A DNA stretch of 64,000 nt from Alkalihalobacillus pseudalcaliphilus (GCF_028610675.1 NZ_JAQQWS010000006.1:172961-236960), one strand, 5' to 3'; shown: positions 8,571-17,450, numbered from the stretch's first letter. Made by a program: numbers and translations. The notes: generated by a model from the letters alone, not told the origin.

Positions 8571-10290
8571 TTTCAAGCACTCCTCCCCGCTCTTGGGACT
8601 GAACAATTCGTTGATATAGTTTAGATGATTCGACTAACTCATTATGGTTGCCCGTTGCAACGATTTTCCCATCATCTAATAATATAATTCGATCTGCTTC
8701 TTGAGCACTTATAACCTTTTGGGTAATCATAAGCGTCGTACATTCATATTTTTGTAAAGCTTGCATAAATCTTTTCTCTGTCTGTACATCTAAAGCACTT
8801 GTACTGTCATCTAGCAGTAATATGTCCGGCTTTCGAATAAGGGCACGAGCAATTGAAATTCTCTGCTTTTGTCCACCGGATAAATTAACACCTTTTTGAC
8901 CAATTCGGCCTCGATATTGCTCGGGTAATGATAAGATAGTCTCGTGGATTTGAGCACTTTTTGCTGCTTCATGGATCTCTTCTTCTGTGGCATCCTCGCG
9001 ACCCCAAGCGATATTTTCTTCAATGGTACCACTAAATAACAGAACCTCCTGTGGCACATACGCAATTGATTTTCGTAACTCTTCCACACGAAACTCTTTC
9101 ACATTCATACCATTTATTAAGATACTTCCTGCGGTGCTATCATAGAGTCTTGGTATTAATTGAAACATCGTTGTTTTACCAGAACCAGTTCCACCCATAA
9201 TCGCGATGGTTTCACCTTTATATATAGATAGTTGAATCTGCTTAATCGCCGTATCCCCATTACCCGGATACCGAAAAGAAACGTTATCAAATCGCATAAT
9301 TTCTTTGCTAGCAGCCTTCTTCACTTGCTGTGAGCCATCTTGCATATCCACATCTGTATTTAACACTTCTACGATACGTTCTGAAGATGCCTTCGCACGT
9401 GAAAAAACCATAATAATCATCGCAAAAACAGTCAAAGCACCCGTAATTCGAAGGACATAGTTAATGATGGCTACCACTTCTCCTACTTGTACCGTTCCTG
9501 TTTGAATGGCTGATTGAGCAAACCATAAAATACCGATAATAGAAACGTTCATAATAAATAACAAGATAGGCATCGTCGTTTCCAAGAGCCTTAATGCTTT
9601 AACTGTTTTATCCATTAATTGTTTATTTCTATCTACAAAGCGCTTTTGCTCATGTTTACGTCTCACATACGCTTTAATTAGCTTCATTCCACCAAGGTGT
9701 TCACGAATGACAGAGTTCACACCATCTAATTTTTGCTGAACGAGTTTAAAGAGTTTTGCTGCTGCCTTCATAACAAATACTAAAAATAATAAAAGAATGG
9801 GTACCGTTAGGACTAGAAACATCGCTAGCTGCATATTTAAAAGTAGTGCCATAATGACACCACCGACAACTAATAACGGTGCTCTTAACATGATTCTCAA
9901 ACTCATAAAGAGCGTATTCTGTATTTGTGTCACATCATTCGTCAATCGTGTAATCAATGATGAAGTTTGAAATTTCTGTAAGTTCGAGAATGAAAAAGCT
10001 TGTACCTTCTCATACATACCATTCCGTAAGTCGAGACCTGTGCTTTGACTGACATGACCTGCAAAGAAGGAATTGACAATACCAGCAATAAAGGCAAATA
10101 AGGAAACAACAACCATGATGCCGCCCCAGTAGAGAACAGCCTGCAAATCATTTTGCATAATTCCATCATCTATAATTCTTGCTAATAAGAGTGGATGAAT
10201 TAATTCAACCACTAATTCGATAAACATCAAAATCAGAGCAATCCACATCGCAAATTGATATGGACGAATATAACCCCATATGACTTTCAA
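8563..10290 (-). CDS. ABC exporter, fused permease-ATPase, first half of a heterodimer
   Basis: This 575-aa half-transporter has a six-helix transmembrane domain (about 1-310) and an ATPase domain (about 335-570). The ATPase shows Walker A GGTGSGKTT, signature NLSGGQKQR and Walker B ILLLDDSTSALD. The residue after Walker B is Asp where a catalytic Glu is normal, so this site is probably degenerate, while the partner gene keeps Glu. That asymmetry is a hallmark of heterodimeric exporters such as TM287/288 and YheI/YheH. It starts at TTG (10290) with GGGGAGGAG five nt upstream. The partner gene overlaps its end. Confidence 0.92.
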   Translation of the reverse strand: MKVIWGYIRPYQFAMWIALILMFIELVVELIHPLLLARIIDDGIMQNDLQAVLYWGGIMVVVSLFAFIAGIVNSFFAGHVSQSTGLDLRNGMYEKVQAFSFSNLQKFQTSSLITRLTNDVTQIQNTLFMSLRIMLRAPLLVVGGVIMALLLNMQLAMFLVLTVPILLLFLVFVMKAAAKLFKLVQQKLDGVNSVIREHLGGMKLIKAYVRRKHEQKRFVDRNKQLMDKTVKALRLLETTMPILLFIMNVSIIGILWFAQSAIQTGTVQVGEVVAIINYVLRITGALTVFAMIIMVFSRAKASSERIVEVLNTDVDMQDGSQQVKKAASKEIMRFDNVSFRYPGNGDTAIKQIQLSIYKGETIAIMGGTGSGKTTMFQLIPRLYDSTAGSILINGMNVKEFRVEELRKSIAYVPQEVLLFSGTIEENIAWGREDATEEEIHEAAKSAQIHETILSLPEQYRGRIGQKGVNLSGGQKQRISIARALIRKPDILLLDDSTSALDVQTEKRFMQALQKYECTTLMITQKVISAQEADRIILLDDGKIVATGNHNELVESSKLYQRIVQSQERGGVLENA

Positions 10291-10403
10291 TTTAGCTCCT
10301 CCCCTTACGGAAACTCATACTATTTTATTTTTCTATATATTATTACATTTTAGCTTAAATCAGAATATTTTGGAACCCGAAGTTTTTTTAGTCTGCCCTA
10401 TTT

Positions 10404-10448
10404 TAAAAAAAGAATAAGCATACACAAGTAGATAATGTGTATGCTTAT
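10404..10448 (-). terminator. Terminator after the acyltransferase gene
   Basis: On the minus strand ATAAGCATACACA and TGTGTATGCTTAT form a 13-bp stem, with a T-rich run (CTTTTTTTA) just beyond. Confidence 0.75.
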
Positions 10449-10453
10449 AATTA

Positions 10454-11431
10454 TTATACAGGTATCAATTTCTTTGAATAATAATTCCCGCAAATAAAAC
10501 AAATAATCAGTGATAATCCAACCAATAAGGCATAATTATTCGCAAATTCATAAAGTGTACTTTTATCGATAAAGGTTTGGATAAGTTGAATAATAATACC
10601 GTGTAATAAATAGATCGACATCGTTCTTTGACCGATAACAGTAAAGCTAAACTCCCTTTTTGGTACAATCGCCATAAAAGCAAAGATGACGATCGGCGTA
10701 GCTATATACTGAACAAACCTAATTCCCGCGTCGATAACGTAGCCCCTACCCATCTCTCTATAAGACTCGGAACCCAATAGCCAAGGTATTCCTCCTTCAG
10801 GGAAAAATTCTATGACTATAATAAATAAAGTAATTAGTATGATTGCTCCGATATGTGGAGTATATCGATAATCCTTAAATCGCTCAATATGTTCACGTTT
10901 CAATAAGAATCCGAGAAAGAAAAACGGAAAGAATACAAAGGTTCTTGATAAGCTTAACCATGTACCGACTTGCTCAATAAACCCAACTCCCATTCCAATT
11001 AAAACCGCAGCGGCCAGCCCGTACCAACGCCACTTACCGAATACAAATAACAGTAAATTCCAAGTAAATAATGATAGCAAAAACCACATCGTCCAATGAG
11101 GAGAAAACAGATCAAATTGTAAAGCTTTATCCCCATTTAAGTAATAAAAAATGGAATAAAAGATTTGAAAGATGAAATAAGGAATTAATATCTTTTTAAA
11201 GGTTTTCTTCAAATATCCTTTTTTCTTATATCCTTTAGAAAAGTAACCAGAAATCAATATAAAAGCGGGCATATGAAAAATATAAATCATAGCATATAAG
11301 TGATATAAAAAGTCCTCTTGTCCTTTTAATGGACTTATTACATGACCAATAACAACCAAAAAGATAAGGAAGAATTTTAAGTTGTCAAAGTACGGATTAC
11401 GATTCGCTTTTTGGATGGCTGTACTTGCCAT
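10454..11431 (-). CDS. Membrane acyltransferase, Acyl_transf_3 family
   Basis: This is a polytopic membrane protein of about 325 aa with about ten hydrophobic helices. The early motif PYFDNLKFFLIFLVVIGHVI contains the His typical of Acyl_transf_3 (OafA / fucose 4-O-acetylase-like) enzymes, and a later FHMPAFILISGYF matches the second family motif. Such proteins transfer acetyl or other acyl groups to extracellular glycans or wall polymers. The acceptor here is unknown. The ATG at 11431 has a strong AGGAGGTG site eight nt upstream. The gene stands alone between a terminator and a repeat-rich gap. Confidence 0.85.
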   Translation of the reverse strand: MASTAIQKANRNPYFDNLKFFLIFLVVIGHVISPLKGQEDFLYHLYAMIYIFHMPAFILISGYFSKGYKKKGYLKKTFKKILIPYFIFQIFYSIFYYLNGDKALQFDLFSPHWTMWFLLSLFTWNLLLFVFGKWRWYGLAAAVLIGMGVGFIEQVGTWLSLSRTFVFFPFFFLGFLLKREHIERFKDYRYTPHIGAIILITLFIIVIEFFPEGGIPWLLGSESYREMGRGYVIDAGIRFVQYIATPIVIFAFMAIVPKREFSFTVIGQRTMSIYLLHGIIIQLIQTFIDKSTLYEFANNYALLVGLSLIICFICGNYYSKKLIPV

Positions 11432-11622
11432 GTTACACCTCCTGTTCACACATAACAAAACTAATACTTTCGCACAAGTATTAGATACCCTTATTATATT
11501 TCTTAGCTGTTACAGAATGATTAGCATTTGCTCTTATTTTGTTGGAGAATCATGAAAAAAAGTGGTATAAACCCGAATTACTGAGGAAAAGATGGGGGAT
11601 ATGGATGGATATCCATTTGTAT

Positions 11623-12148
11623 GATTTTGTATGAAAGTTATCTAAAGCTGATGTGCTCTTCTTCGAAGATCGCTGCGGGAATGAGGGGCACGCTTTCCGC
11701 AGGCCTTGCTTGAGCCTCCGCTTTAGCTATTGCAGGCTTCTTGGTTCGTACACTTCTCATACAAAACTTCCATGATTACTTACTAAGCAACTCATCACCA
11801 ACAGGAATGAAAGTTACTTTTTGGGAAGATGATTACCTTGAGATTAACTGTAACCTAGCGGGCGAGTCATGCGGAGACTCCCATAGGACGTATGTGTTCC
11901 GCTGGCTGTACCGATTAGCTCAGTGCCACGTGATTGTCTCGGAGCATGATTTTCGGTAGCGGCAAGCAAAGCTCCGCATATGAGTATCAGTGCCAACGTT
12001 CATACAAAATAAATAAATGAATGAAGAGTAATAAAAGCTACCAAAGCAAGAAACAAAATCATATTGAATCAAGTGCCAACAGTCAAAGGGCAAAACGCCA
12101 TTTTCGTTTTTGTTAGTGGTGAAGGGAATCGGGCTTCGCCATCAGTGT
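11623..12148. repeat. Repeat-rich intergenic block
   Basis: The gap 11432-12217 has no supported gene. At 11630-11765 is a segment bounded by TTGTATGAAAGTTA and CTCATACAAAACTT, with an interior rich in CGCTTTCCGCAGG and GAGCCTCCGC, which resembles palindromic elements common in Bacillaceae. At 11851-12009 lies a reverse copy of the module also found near 43.8 and 48.7 kb (CGCTACCGAAAATCATGCTC when read in reverse), ending AACGTTCATACAAAA. At 12071-12148 is a copy of the GTGCCAACAGTCAAAG / TTTGTTAGTGGTGAAGGG module. Confidence 0.65.
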
Positions 12149-12217
12149 TTTGTGTAAAACTAAATGAGTAATGCTCTCTTTTCGAGATAGCTTGATCTTC
12201 CGGGTCATTGTTTTTGG

Positions 12218-12655
12218 TCATAATTTCTTTTTAAAACAAATAATACGGTTCGCTTCCTCGAAGCCTAGTTTCAAATGAGTATGTAAACTTTTCTCATTTG
12301 TTAGTTCACAATCACTTGCAAATTCCGAACAACCTTTCTGTTTTGCCCAATGTTCAGCGGCTTTTACTAACTCTTTCGCATAACCTTGAAGTCGGTACGC
12401 TTCTTTTACAAACAACCCTTCCAAATACCCCACAGGACTTGAGCCTGTGCCCTCGACATAATCATTTCTTAACTGGACTTGTGAAAAACCAATCAATTCA
12501 TTACCTTCAAAGGCAACATATATAGACGCATCATCTTTTTCTATTAGTTCTTCTATGTCGTTTGTAAACCCTTCAACTGAATGATTGGGCCAAAGTAATA
12601 CCATCAGTTCCGCTACAGAACGACTTTCTTCAACTCTTACTTCTTTCACATCCAA
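12218..12655 (-). CDS. AAC(6')-like GNAT acetyltransferase
   Basis: This is a GNAT-fold N-acetyltransferase of about 145 aa. The acetyl-CoA-binding core is visible in GLFVKEAYRLQGYAKELV (motif A). The flanking sequences LLWPNHS, SSPVGYLEGLFV and KLGFEEANRIICFKK resemble those of the 146-aa aminoglycoside 6'-N-acetyltransferases (AAC(6')-Ih/Ig group), so acetylation of an aminoglycoside-like amine is plausible but unproven. The TTG at 12655 is chosen because GGTGGGG lies six nt upstream and it gives the family length; an in-frame TTG at 12679 also exists. It lies between a repeat block and a divergent dehydrogenase gene. Confidence 0.75.
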   Translation of the reverse strand: MDVKEVRVEESRSVAELMVLLWPNHSVEGFTNDIEELIEKDDASIYVAFEGNELIGFSQVQLRNDYVEGTGSSPVGYLEGLFVKEAYRLQGYAKELVKAAEHWAKQKGCSEFASDCELTNEKSLHTHLKLGFEEANRIICFKKKL

Positions 12656-12789
12656 CTCGTACCCCACCTTCGATATCAAAATTCATTTTATTTTCAGTAT
12701 AATTTTTCCTTAAAAATGTGACAAGTGATTCATTATGTTTTATCCTAAAATTAATGGTTATAGACAATGAAGAAAAAAGGGTGGTTAGA

Positions 12790-13749
12790 TTGAACCGAAA
12801 ATTAGTAGTTGTGCAAAACTTAAATACGGATTTAGCAGATAAGTTATATCATGCATTACCAAATTGGGACATCGTTATAGGAAAAGAGCAAGGCCTTTGG
12901 GAAAACCATCTGCAAACAGCTGAGATATTAATTGGTTGGCAAAAGGATTTTTACGAAAGATTAGTTGGAACAAATCATCTAAAATGGCTGCAAAGCTGGA
13001 GTGCTGGGGTCGACTCGTATCCTTTACACTTTTTTAAAGAAAAAGATGTATTACTTACTACAGCAAATGGCGTACATAAAAACCCGATCTCCGAGACTGT
13101 TTTCGCCTTAATGCTTAGTTTGACACGCAATATCCATACATATGTTAGAAACCAACAAAATAAAAGGTGGTTTCATGAATTTAACCAATTAGAGCTTCAT
13201 GGGAAAACAATTGGCATTATCGGTGTCGGTGCTATCGGTCAAGAAATAGCTAAAATATCTAAAGCCTTTAATATGAAAGTTATTGGCGTTAGGCATAGTG
13301 GAAAATCTGCCCCCTTTATTGATAACATGTATCACCACCATCAATTGGATGAGGTTTTGCCACAATGTGATTATGTAGTATGTGCAACACCCCTGACATC
13401 TGAGACTAAACATTCCTTTAATCGTGAACGTTTTAAACAGATGAAAAAGTCATCATTTTTTATTAATATCGGTCGTGGGCCAGTTGTTAAAGAAGATGAT
13501 TTAATATGGGCATTAGAATCAGGTGAAATAAGAGGTGCTGGTTTGGATGTTTTTGAAGTTGAGCCATTGCCTACAAGTAGTCCTCTTTGGGAAATGGAGA
13601 AAGTAATTATTACTCCTCATACTTCAGGGTCTACTGCTTATTATAATGAGCGAGTGATTGAAGATATTTTCTTACCTAATCTAGAAGCATACTTAAAGGA
13701 TGATAAGCAGTTACCTATTAATGCTGTTGATTTTGAAAAAGGATATTAA
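12790..13749 (+). CDS. D-isomer-specific 2-hydroxyacid dehydrogenase family protein
   Basis: This cytosolic NAD(P)-dependent oxidoreductase has about 319 aa. The Rossmann motif is GKTIGIIGVGAIGQEI (about 140-155). The catalytic triad appears as Arg in CATPLTSETKHSF...NIGRGPVV, Glu in LDVFEVEPLP and His in ITPHTSGST. The family reduces 2-keto acids or oxidises D-2-hydroxyacids; glyoxylate/hydroxypyruvate reductase is the closest general class. The TTG at 12790 is preferred because AGGGTGG precedes it and the product then begins NRKLVVVQN. Upstream in-frame starts (12718) lack a ribosome site. Confidence 0.85.
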   Translation: MNRKLVVVQNLNTDLADKLYHALPNWDIVIGKEQGLWENHLQTAEILIGWQKDFYERLVGTNHLKWLQSWSAGVDSYPLHFFKEKDVLLTTANGVHKNPISETVFALMLSLTRNIHTYVRNQQNKRWFHEFNQLELHGKTIGIIGVGAIGQEIAKISKAFNMKVIGVRHSGKSAPFIDNMYHHHQLDEVLPQCDYVVCATPLTSETKHSFNRERFKQMKKSSFFINIGRGPVVKEDDLIWALESGEIRGAGLDVFEVEPLPTSSPLWEMEKVIITPHTSGSTAYYNERVIEDIFLPNLEAYLKDDKQLPINAVDFEKGY

Positions 13750-13759
13750 GGAAAAAGCA

Positions 13760-13787
13760 AGGGCCTTACTTTAGTAGGGTCTTTTAT
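13760..13787 (+). terminator. Terminator after the 2-hydroxyacid dehydrogenase gene
   Basis: AGGGCCTTAC pairs with GTAGGGTCTT (ten pairs, three of them wobble) and runs into TTTT. The T-run continues directly into a dispersed-repeat terminus (TTTTATATGAAAGTG). Confidence 0.65.
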
Positions 13788-13820
13788 ATGAAAGTGCCAA
13801 CTTAACGATTAATTAAGCTT

Positions 13821-13963
13821 TGTACAGATACTGACTCAAACCTTGGAGTATCTGCACAAAAAGAGGGTTAATGTGCAGATGCTGAGGCCAAACCTTGGCG
13901 TATCTGCACAAAGAGAGGGTTAATGTGCAGATGCTGGGGCAAAACTTCGGAGTATCTGCACAA
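13821..13963. repeat. Three tandem hairpin repeats of about 52 bp
   Basis: Three consecutive units each contain an inverted repeat of the type TGTGCAGAT ... ATCTGCACA, separated by AAAGAGAGGGTTAA. Related but diverged units occur at about 44.11-44.22 kb and 48.08-48.18 kb. There is no open frame or ribosome site. Confidence 0.75.
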
Positions 13964-14370
13964 AGGCCACTCTTCATGGATAGTTACGACTTCTTAACCT
14001 GTGGATACGTTTACAACTAGTCCTCTCCAAATATATAAGTACGGTTTCAATCTTTAACTGGTGGCTTTTCATCCATAAACGGTTTTGAGGATTCTCACAC
14101 TTTGCCGTAGCGCCTCCACTTTTTAGGAATGAGCTCGCAAGATCTTTCCTAAAAAGATTCAGTGCACCACACCACCAGCCACCAACAAAGAAGAAAGTAG
14201 TGGCGACTGTTCAAACTGTTGGCACGTTTACAACTCGAAAGCCGTCAGGAGTCGGCCTGAACAAACAGGGAGCACTGTCCTACTAAGGTCATTTATCGCA
14301 AGATGGATGACGAACTTACTTCACGGCACAAACTATCGCCGATAACTAACTTTCATACAAAAAGGCAATC
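13964..14370. repeat. Further dispersed repeat modules
   Basis: This continues the gap 13788-14460. The segment 14245-14365 (GTCGGCCTGAACAAACAGGG through TAACTTTCATACAAAAAGG) is an inverted copy of 47.91-48.03 kb, sharing ACTGTCCTACTAAGGTCATT. The stretch CTTTAACTGGTGGCTTTTCA at about 14053 recurs in part near 16.33 kb. No gene is supported. Confidence 0.6.
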
Positions 14371-14460
14371 TTTTTCCCTTCATGCTTGACTAAGGTCTAA
14401 AATCTGCACTTACCTAATAGTTTATAAATAACTGAATTGTAATGAAAGGGGTGCAGATTT

Positions 14461-14898
14461 TTGCCGATATTACTATGGAATTTATGCTTCCTTACAGTTT
14501 TGACGTTCATTTGTATGTTTTTTGTCAGTAAGAATAAAATAAGCCTCTCGCGTTCCACCAAACATTTACACATTGTGATTATGGCTTTATGTATGATGGC
14601 TGGTTTAGCATTTGGATTAACATTTGGTCTGCTTTTTGGACATGACCTCGTACTTTCTACGATGGTTGCATGTACAGTCGGTTTATCCATTGGTTTTCTA
14701 GTAGGAAAAGACTTTGAAAGCTTTTGTATCTTATGTGGAACTGTTGAAGGAGTTATGGGGGGCATGATGGGAGCAATGACTGGTATGATGGTACATCAGT
14801 TTAACTCAGCCAAATGGTTGCTTCTCTATTTTGATATCCTTTTTATCATTGTGGTAATCTCGATCATTATAACGATTCATAAGGCTAAAGCTATTTAA
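14461..14898 (+). CDS. Small hydrophobic membrane protein, unknown function
   Basis: This 145-aa protein has about four transmembrane helices. The centre is rich in Gly and Met (LAFGLTFGLLFG, then GVMGGMMGAMTGMMV), a pattern of closely packed helices. A short basic loop (VSKNKISLSRSTKH) sits after helix 1. It starts at TTG with AAAGGGGTG upstream. It precedes dsdA by 43 nt on the same strand and may be co-transcribed, but no link to D-serine metabolism can be seen. I do not recognise the family. Confidence 0.6.
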   Translation: MPILLWNLCFLTVLTFICMFFVSKNKISLSRSTKHLHIVIMALCMMAGLAFGLTFGLLFGHDLVLSTMVACTVGLSIGFLVGKDFESFCILCGTVEGVMGGMMGAMTGMMVHQFNSAKWLLLYFDILFIIVVISIIITIHKAKAI

Positions 14899-14941
14899 TC
14901 TGCTAAAATAGAGGAGGAGTTCTTTAGAGGAGGAGATAGAC

Positions 14942-16255
14942 ATGACAAATAACCAAACGCTCACCCAATTACAATCACAAAAAGAATTAATTTGGCTAAA
15001 TCCCGATTATCAAAAGTCATCGACTCAGAAAAATCACGAAATTTCAGTAGATAAAATAGAAGAAGCTAGACAAAGGTTGATTCGTTTCGCCCCTTATTTA
15101 CAAGAGCAATTTCCAGAGTTAATGAAAACTCAAGGCCTTATCGAGTCACCATTAACCCCAATACCTCAAATGAAAAAAGAATTGCAAAACATATTTGGAG
15201 GAAAAATTGACGGACAGCTTTTTCTTAAAGAAGATAATCAGCTTGCCATTGCCGGCTCTGTAAAAGGACGTGGTGGTATTTACGAGGTATTAAAAGTGGC
15301 AGAAGAAATTGCTCTTAAGCATGAACTACTTGTAAATATTGATCAAGACTACCGACTATTTGGGTCCGAGCAAATGAACAATCTACTCAGTCAATATACC
15401 ATTCAAGTTGGTTCAACCGGTAATCTCGGATTAAGTATTGGCATGATGAGTGCACAGCTAGGATTTCAAGTCATCGTCCATATGTCAGCCGATGCAAAAG
15501 CTTGGAAAAAGGATTTACTTCGTCGTAAAGGCGTTACGGTTGTGGAATATAAGGACGATTATAGCAAAGCCGTTTCTGCTGGTAGGCAGGAGTCAGATGC
15601 CAATCCGAAAAGCCACTTTATTGATGATGAAAACTCGATAGATTTATTTGTAGGGTACGCAACGGCCGCGAATTATCTCAAGCAGCAACTTCATTCACAA
15701 AATATCGAGGTTAATGCTCAAACACCCTTGTTTGTCTATATACCATGCGGCGTAGGCGGTGCACCTGGGGGAATTACCTTCGGGTTGAAAGAAGCATTTG
15801 GTCCACATGTCCATTGCTTTTTCGTAGAACCAACAAATGCACCTTGTATGCTTCTTGGCATGTCGACTAATCAACATGACAAAATCGCAGTAACAGACAT
15901 TGGACTAACTGGGCAAACAGCAGCTGACGGCTTAGCGGTTGGACGACCTTCATCCTTTATCGGTCAAATGATGAAACCCTTGTTAAGTGGTAGTTTCACC
16001 ATTTCGGAAAAACACTTATTCCTGTTCTTACAAACGCTCTATAAGAGTGAGAATATTTTCATCGAACCATCAGCAGCAGCTGGCTTTAACGGATTACGAT
16101 TTCACTCTTCTGATACTTTTCAAACTTACTTAAGAAAGCATCAGCTAACAGAGACAGTTGCTCAATCCAACCATATCGTTTGGGCTACAGGAGGAAGACT
16201 TGTACCACAAAAAGAAAGAGAACAAATGCTACAGTTTTCACCAGAACCAATTTGA
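14942..16255 (+). CDS. dsdA: D-serine ammonia-lyase (D-serine dehydratase)
   Basis: This is a 437-aa PLP enzyme of fold type II that converts D-serine to pyruvate and ammonia. The PLP lysine lies in IAGSVKGRGGIYEVLK (about residue 103). The phosphate-binding glycine loop is VGSTGNLGLSIG, followed by ADAKAWKKDLLRRKGVTVVEY and the PCGVGGAPGG segment typical of DsdA. The length matches the family (about 440 aa). The ATG is preceded by two GGAGGAG-like sites. It is soluble and cytosolic, useful for detoxifying or using D-serine. No dsdX or dsdC homologue is adjacent. Confidence 0.93.
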   Translation: MTNNQTLTQLQSQKELIWLNPDYQKSSTQKNHEISVDKIEEARQRLIRFAPYLQEQFPELMKTQGLIESPLTPIPQMKKELQNIFGGKIDGQLFLKEDNQLAIAGSVKGRGGIYEVLKVAEEIALKHELLVNIDQDYRLFGSEQMNNLLSQYTIQVGSTGNLGLSIGMMSAQLGFQVIVHMSADAKAWKKDLLRRKGVTVVEYKDDYSKAVSAGRQESDANPKSHFIDDENSIDLFVGYATAANYLKQQLHSQNIEVNAQTPLFVYIPCGVGGAPGGITFGLKEAFGPHVHCFFVEPTNAPCMLLGMSTNQHDKIAVTDIGLTGQTAADGLAVGRPSSFIGQMMKPLLSGSFTISEKHLFLFLQTLYKSENIFIEPSAAAGFNGLRFHSSDTFQTYLRKHQLTETVAQSNHIVWATGGRLVPQKEREQMLQFSPEPI

Positions 16256-16385
16256 ACAATTCTGAACATGTTAATACATTCAAGATTCAACATGACACAA
16301 ACAAACGTGAGCGTATGTTTTCACTCCTTAACTGATGTCTTTTCGTTCATAAACGATTTGCATGTTTTACCTTCCATACAATAGT

Positions 16386-16414
16386 AAAAGCCGTCGACTG
16401 TATATATCGACGGC
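16386..16414 (-). terminator. Terminator of the thioredoxin-fold gene
   Basis: On the minus strand GCCGTCGA and TCGACGGC form a perfect 8-bp stem followed by TTTTA. Confidence 0.8.
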
Positions 16415-16435
16415 CTTCCTATAAGAGACTAAAGC

Positions 16436-17008
16436 TTACTTCAACTTCGCTAGCACATCCAACAAACTTCTCTTAACCCACTTCCAAATATCCTCATTCG
16501 TTGAGAATTCTTCCGTAATCCCTTGAATAAACGATTTAAAGGCAGCATCATATTGAGGATCTTCCTTATCCGTAGGCACCTCTAATTCTTCTTTTAACTT
16601 CTCAACAAAATCTTGTACTTCTGCTGCCCTTGGACCCCATTTGGCAACTTCCTCACCAGCTTGATTCAAAAATACAACAATGGGAATAGAACGAGCTGTA
16701 CCATTAGTTAAATATTGATCCATCAGCTCAAGATTATCATCACGAATTAAATAACGAGTTTCAATTAATGCTTCATCAGCAAAACGCATAAGAATGGGAA
16801 GGTTCACCATCGCATCGCCACACCAATCAGCCGTTAAAATAACAGCCTTTAAATGCTTATTTTGTAAATCTTTAAGTTGACGCTTTTCTCCCTCACTAAC
16901 CTCAACTTCATTATAGACTTTTAATAATCGCTCTTGATGGATACTCATCGCCTCTATATATTGATACTCTGACATACCTTTATCGAACCACTTCATTAAA
17001 TGACTCAC
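16436..17008 (-). CDS. Thioredoxin-fold family protein with a single active-site cysteine
   Basis: This cytosolic protein of about 190 aa has a thioredoxin-like core (about 55-150). The active-site region reads LTADWCGDAMVNLP, so only one Cys is present where thioredoxin has CGPC. The cis-Pro follows in RSIPIVVFLN. This matches the thioredoxin_9-type family, whose function is not established. An N-terminal helical segment (KWFDKGMSEYQYIEAM) and a C-terminal helical extension flank the core. The GTG at 17008 is preferred because GAGGGGG lies upstream; an ATG at 17026 is in frame but overlaps that site. Confidence 0.8.
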   Translation of the reverse strand: MSHLMKWFDKGMSEYQYIEAMSIHQERLLKVYNEVEVSEGEKRQLKDLQNKHLKAVILTADWCGDAMVNLPILMRFADEALIETRYLIRDDNLELMDQYLTNGTARSIPIVVFLNQAGEEVAKWGPRAAEVQDFVEKLKEELEVPTDKEDPQYDAAFKSFIQGITEEFSTNEDIWKWVKRSLLDVLAKLK

Positions 17009-17193
17009 TTTTATTGGCCCCCTCATTCAATTATAACCTCTTCATCATATATCCAAAAAAAGAAGAAAACAAATATAACGTTCATTAATCCTATCTTTAC
17101 CTATAGCTTTTTCTTTCATCTCTATGAATATTAAGGCATCAATTACAAATCGAAACGCCCTTTTTACTAGTTGGAACAATCACCTATATCATA

Positions 17194-17418
17194 GTGGCTA
17201 GTTATGTATCTTTGTTTCTTTTAAACAAAAGGTCTTTACTCTTTACATTCTGTATTTCAGCTTTCTTATCTTTTCTATTAGCTGCTCTATTTATTCCTAA
17301 TGATACGAGTTGGTTTAAACCATTCGAGCGAAATAGTGTCATGCTCATAACTTCTGTGATCATCTATATCCCCATTCTAATTTTCTATTGGCCAAACCTT
17401 ACAAAGAGAAAAAGCTAG
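17194..17418 (+). CDS. Small membrane protein, unknown function
   Basis: This is a hydrophobic protein of about 74 aa with two to three helices and a basic tail (NLTKRKS). The start is uncertain. GTG at 17194 is the first usable codon, yet the open frame continues upstream with hydrophobic codons (LLVGTITYIIVAS), so the original start may have been lost or may be a rare codon. A strong terminator overlaps its stop, which supports it as a real transcription unit. Confidence 0.45.
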   Translation: MASYVSLFLLNKRSLLFTFCISAFLSFLLAALFIPNDTSWFKPFERNSVMLITSVIIYIPILIFYWPNLTKRKS

Positions 17419-17450
17419 CAAATAGCCTATTGCGCTATTTGCTAGCTTTT
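17410..17450. terminator. Strong terminator overlapping the small membrane gene stop
   Basis: AAAAGCTAGCAAATA pairs with TATTTGCTAGCTTTT (15 bp) around a 10-nt loop. The stem contains the TAG stop of the preceding frame. Confidence 0.8.

Noticed and set aside
11741..11959. A 72-codon open frame in the repeat-rich gap
   Set aside because: It lies almost entirely inside dispersed repeat modules without a ribosome site.
14397..14765. A 122-codon frame antisense to the small membrane protein gene
   Set aside because: The plus-strand frame has a ribosome site and transmembrane character; the antisense frame is a shadow.
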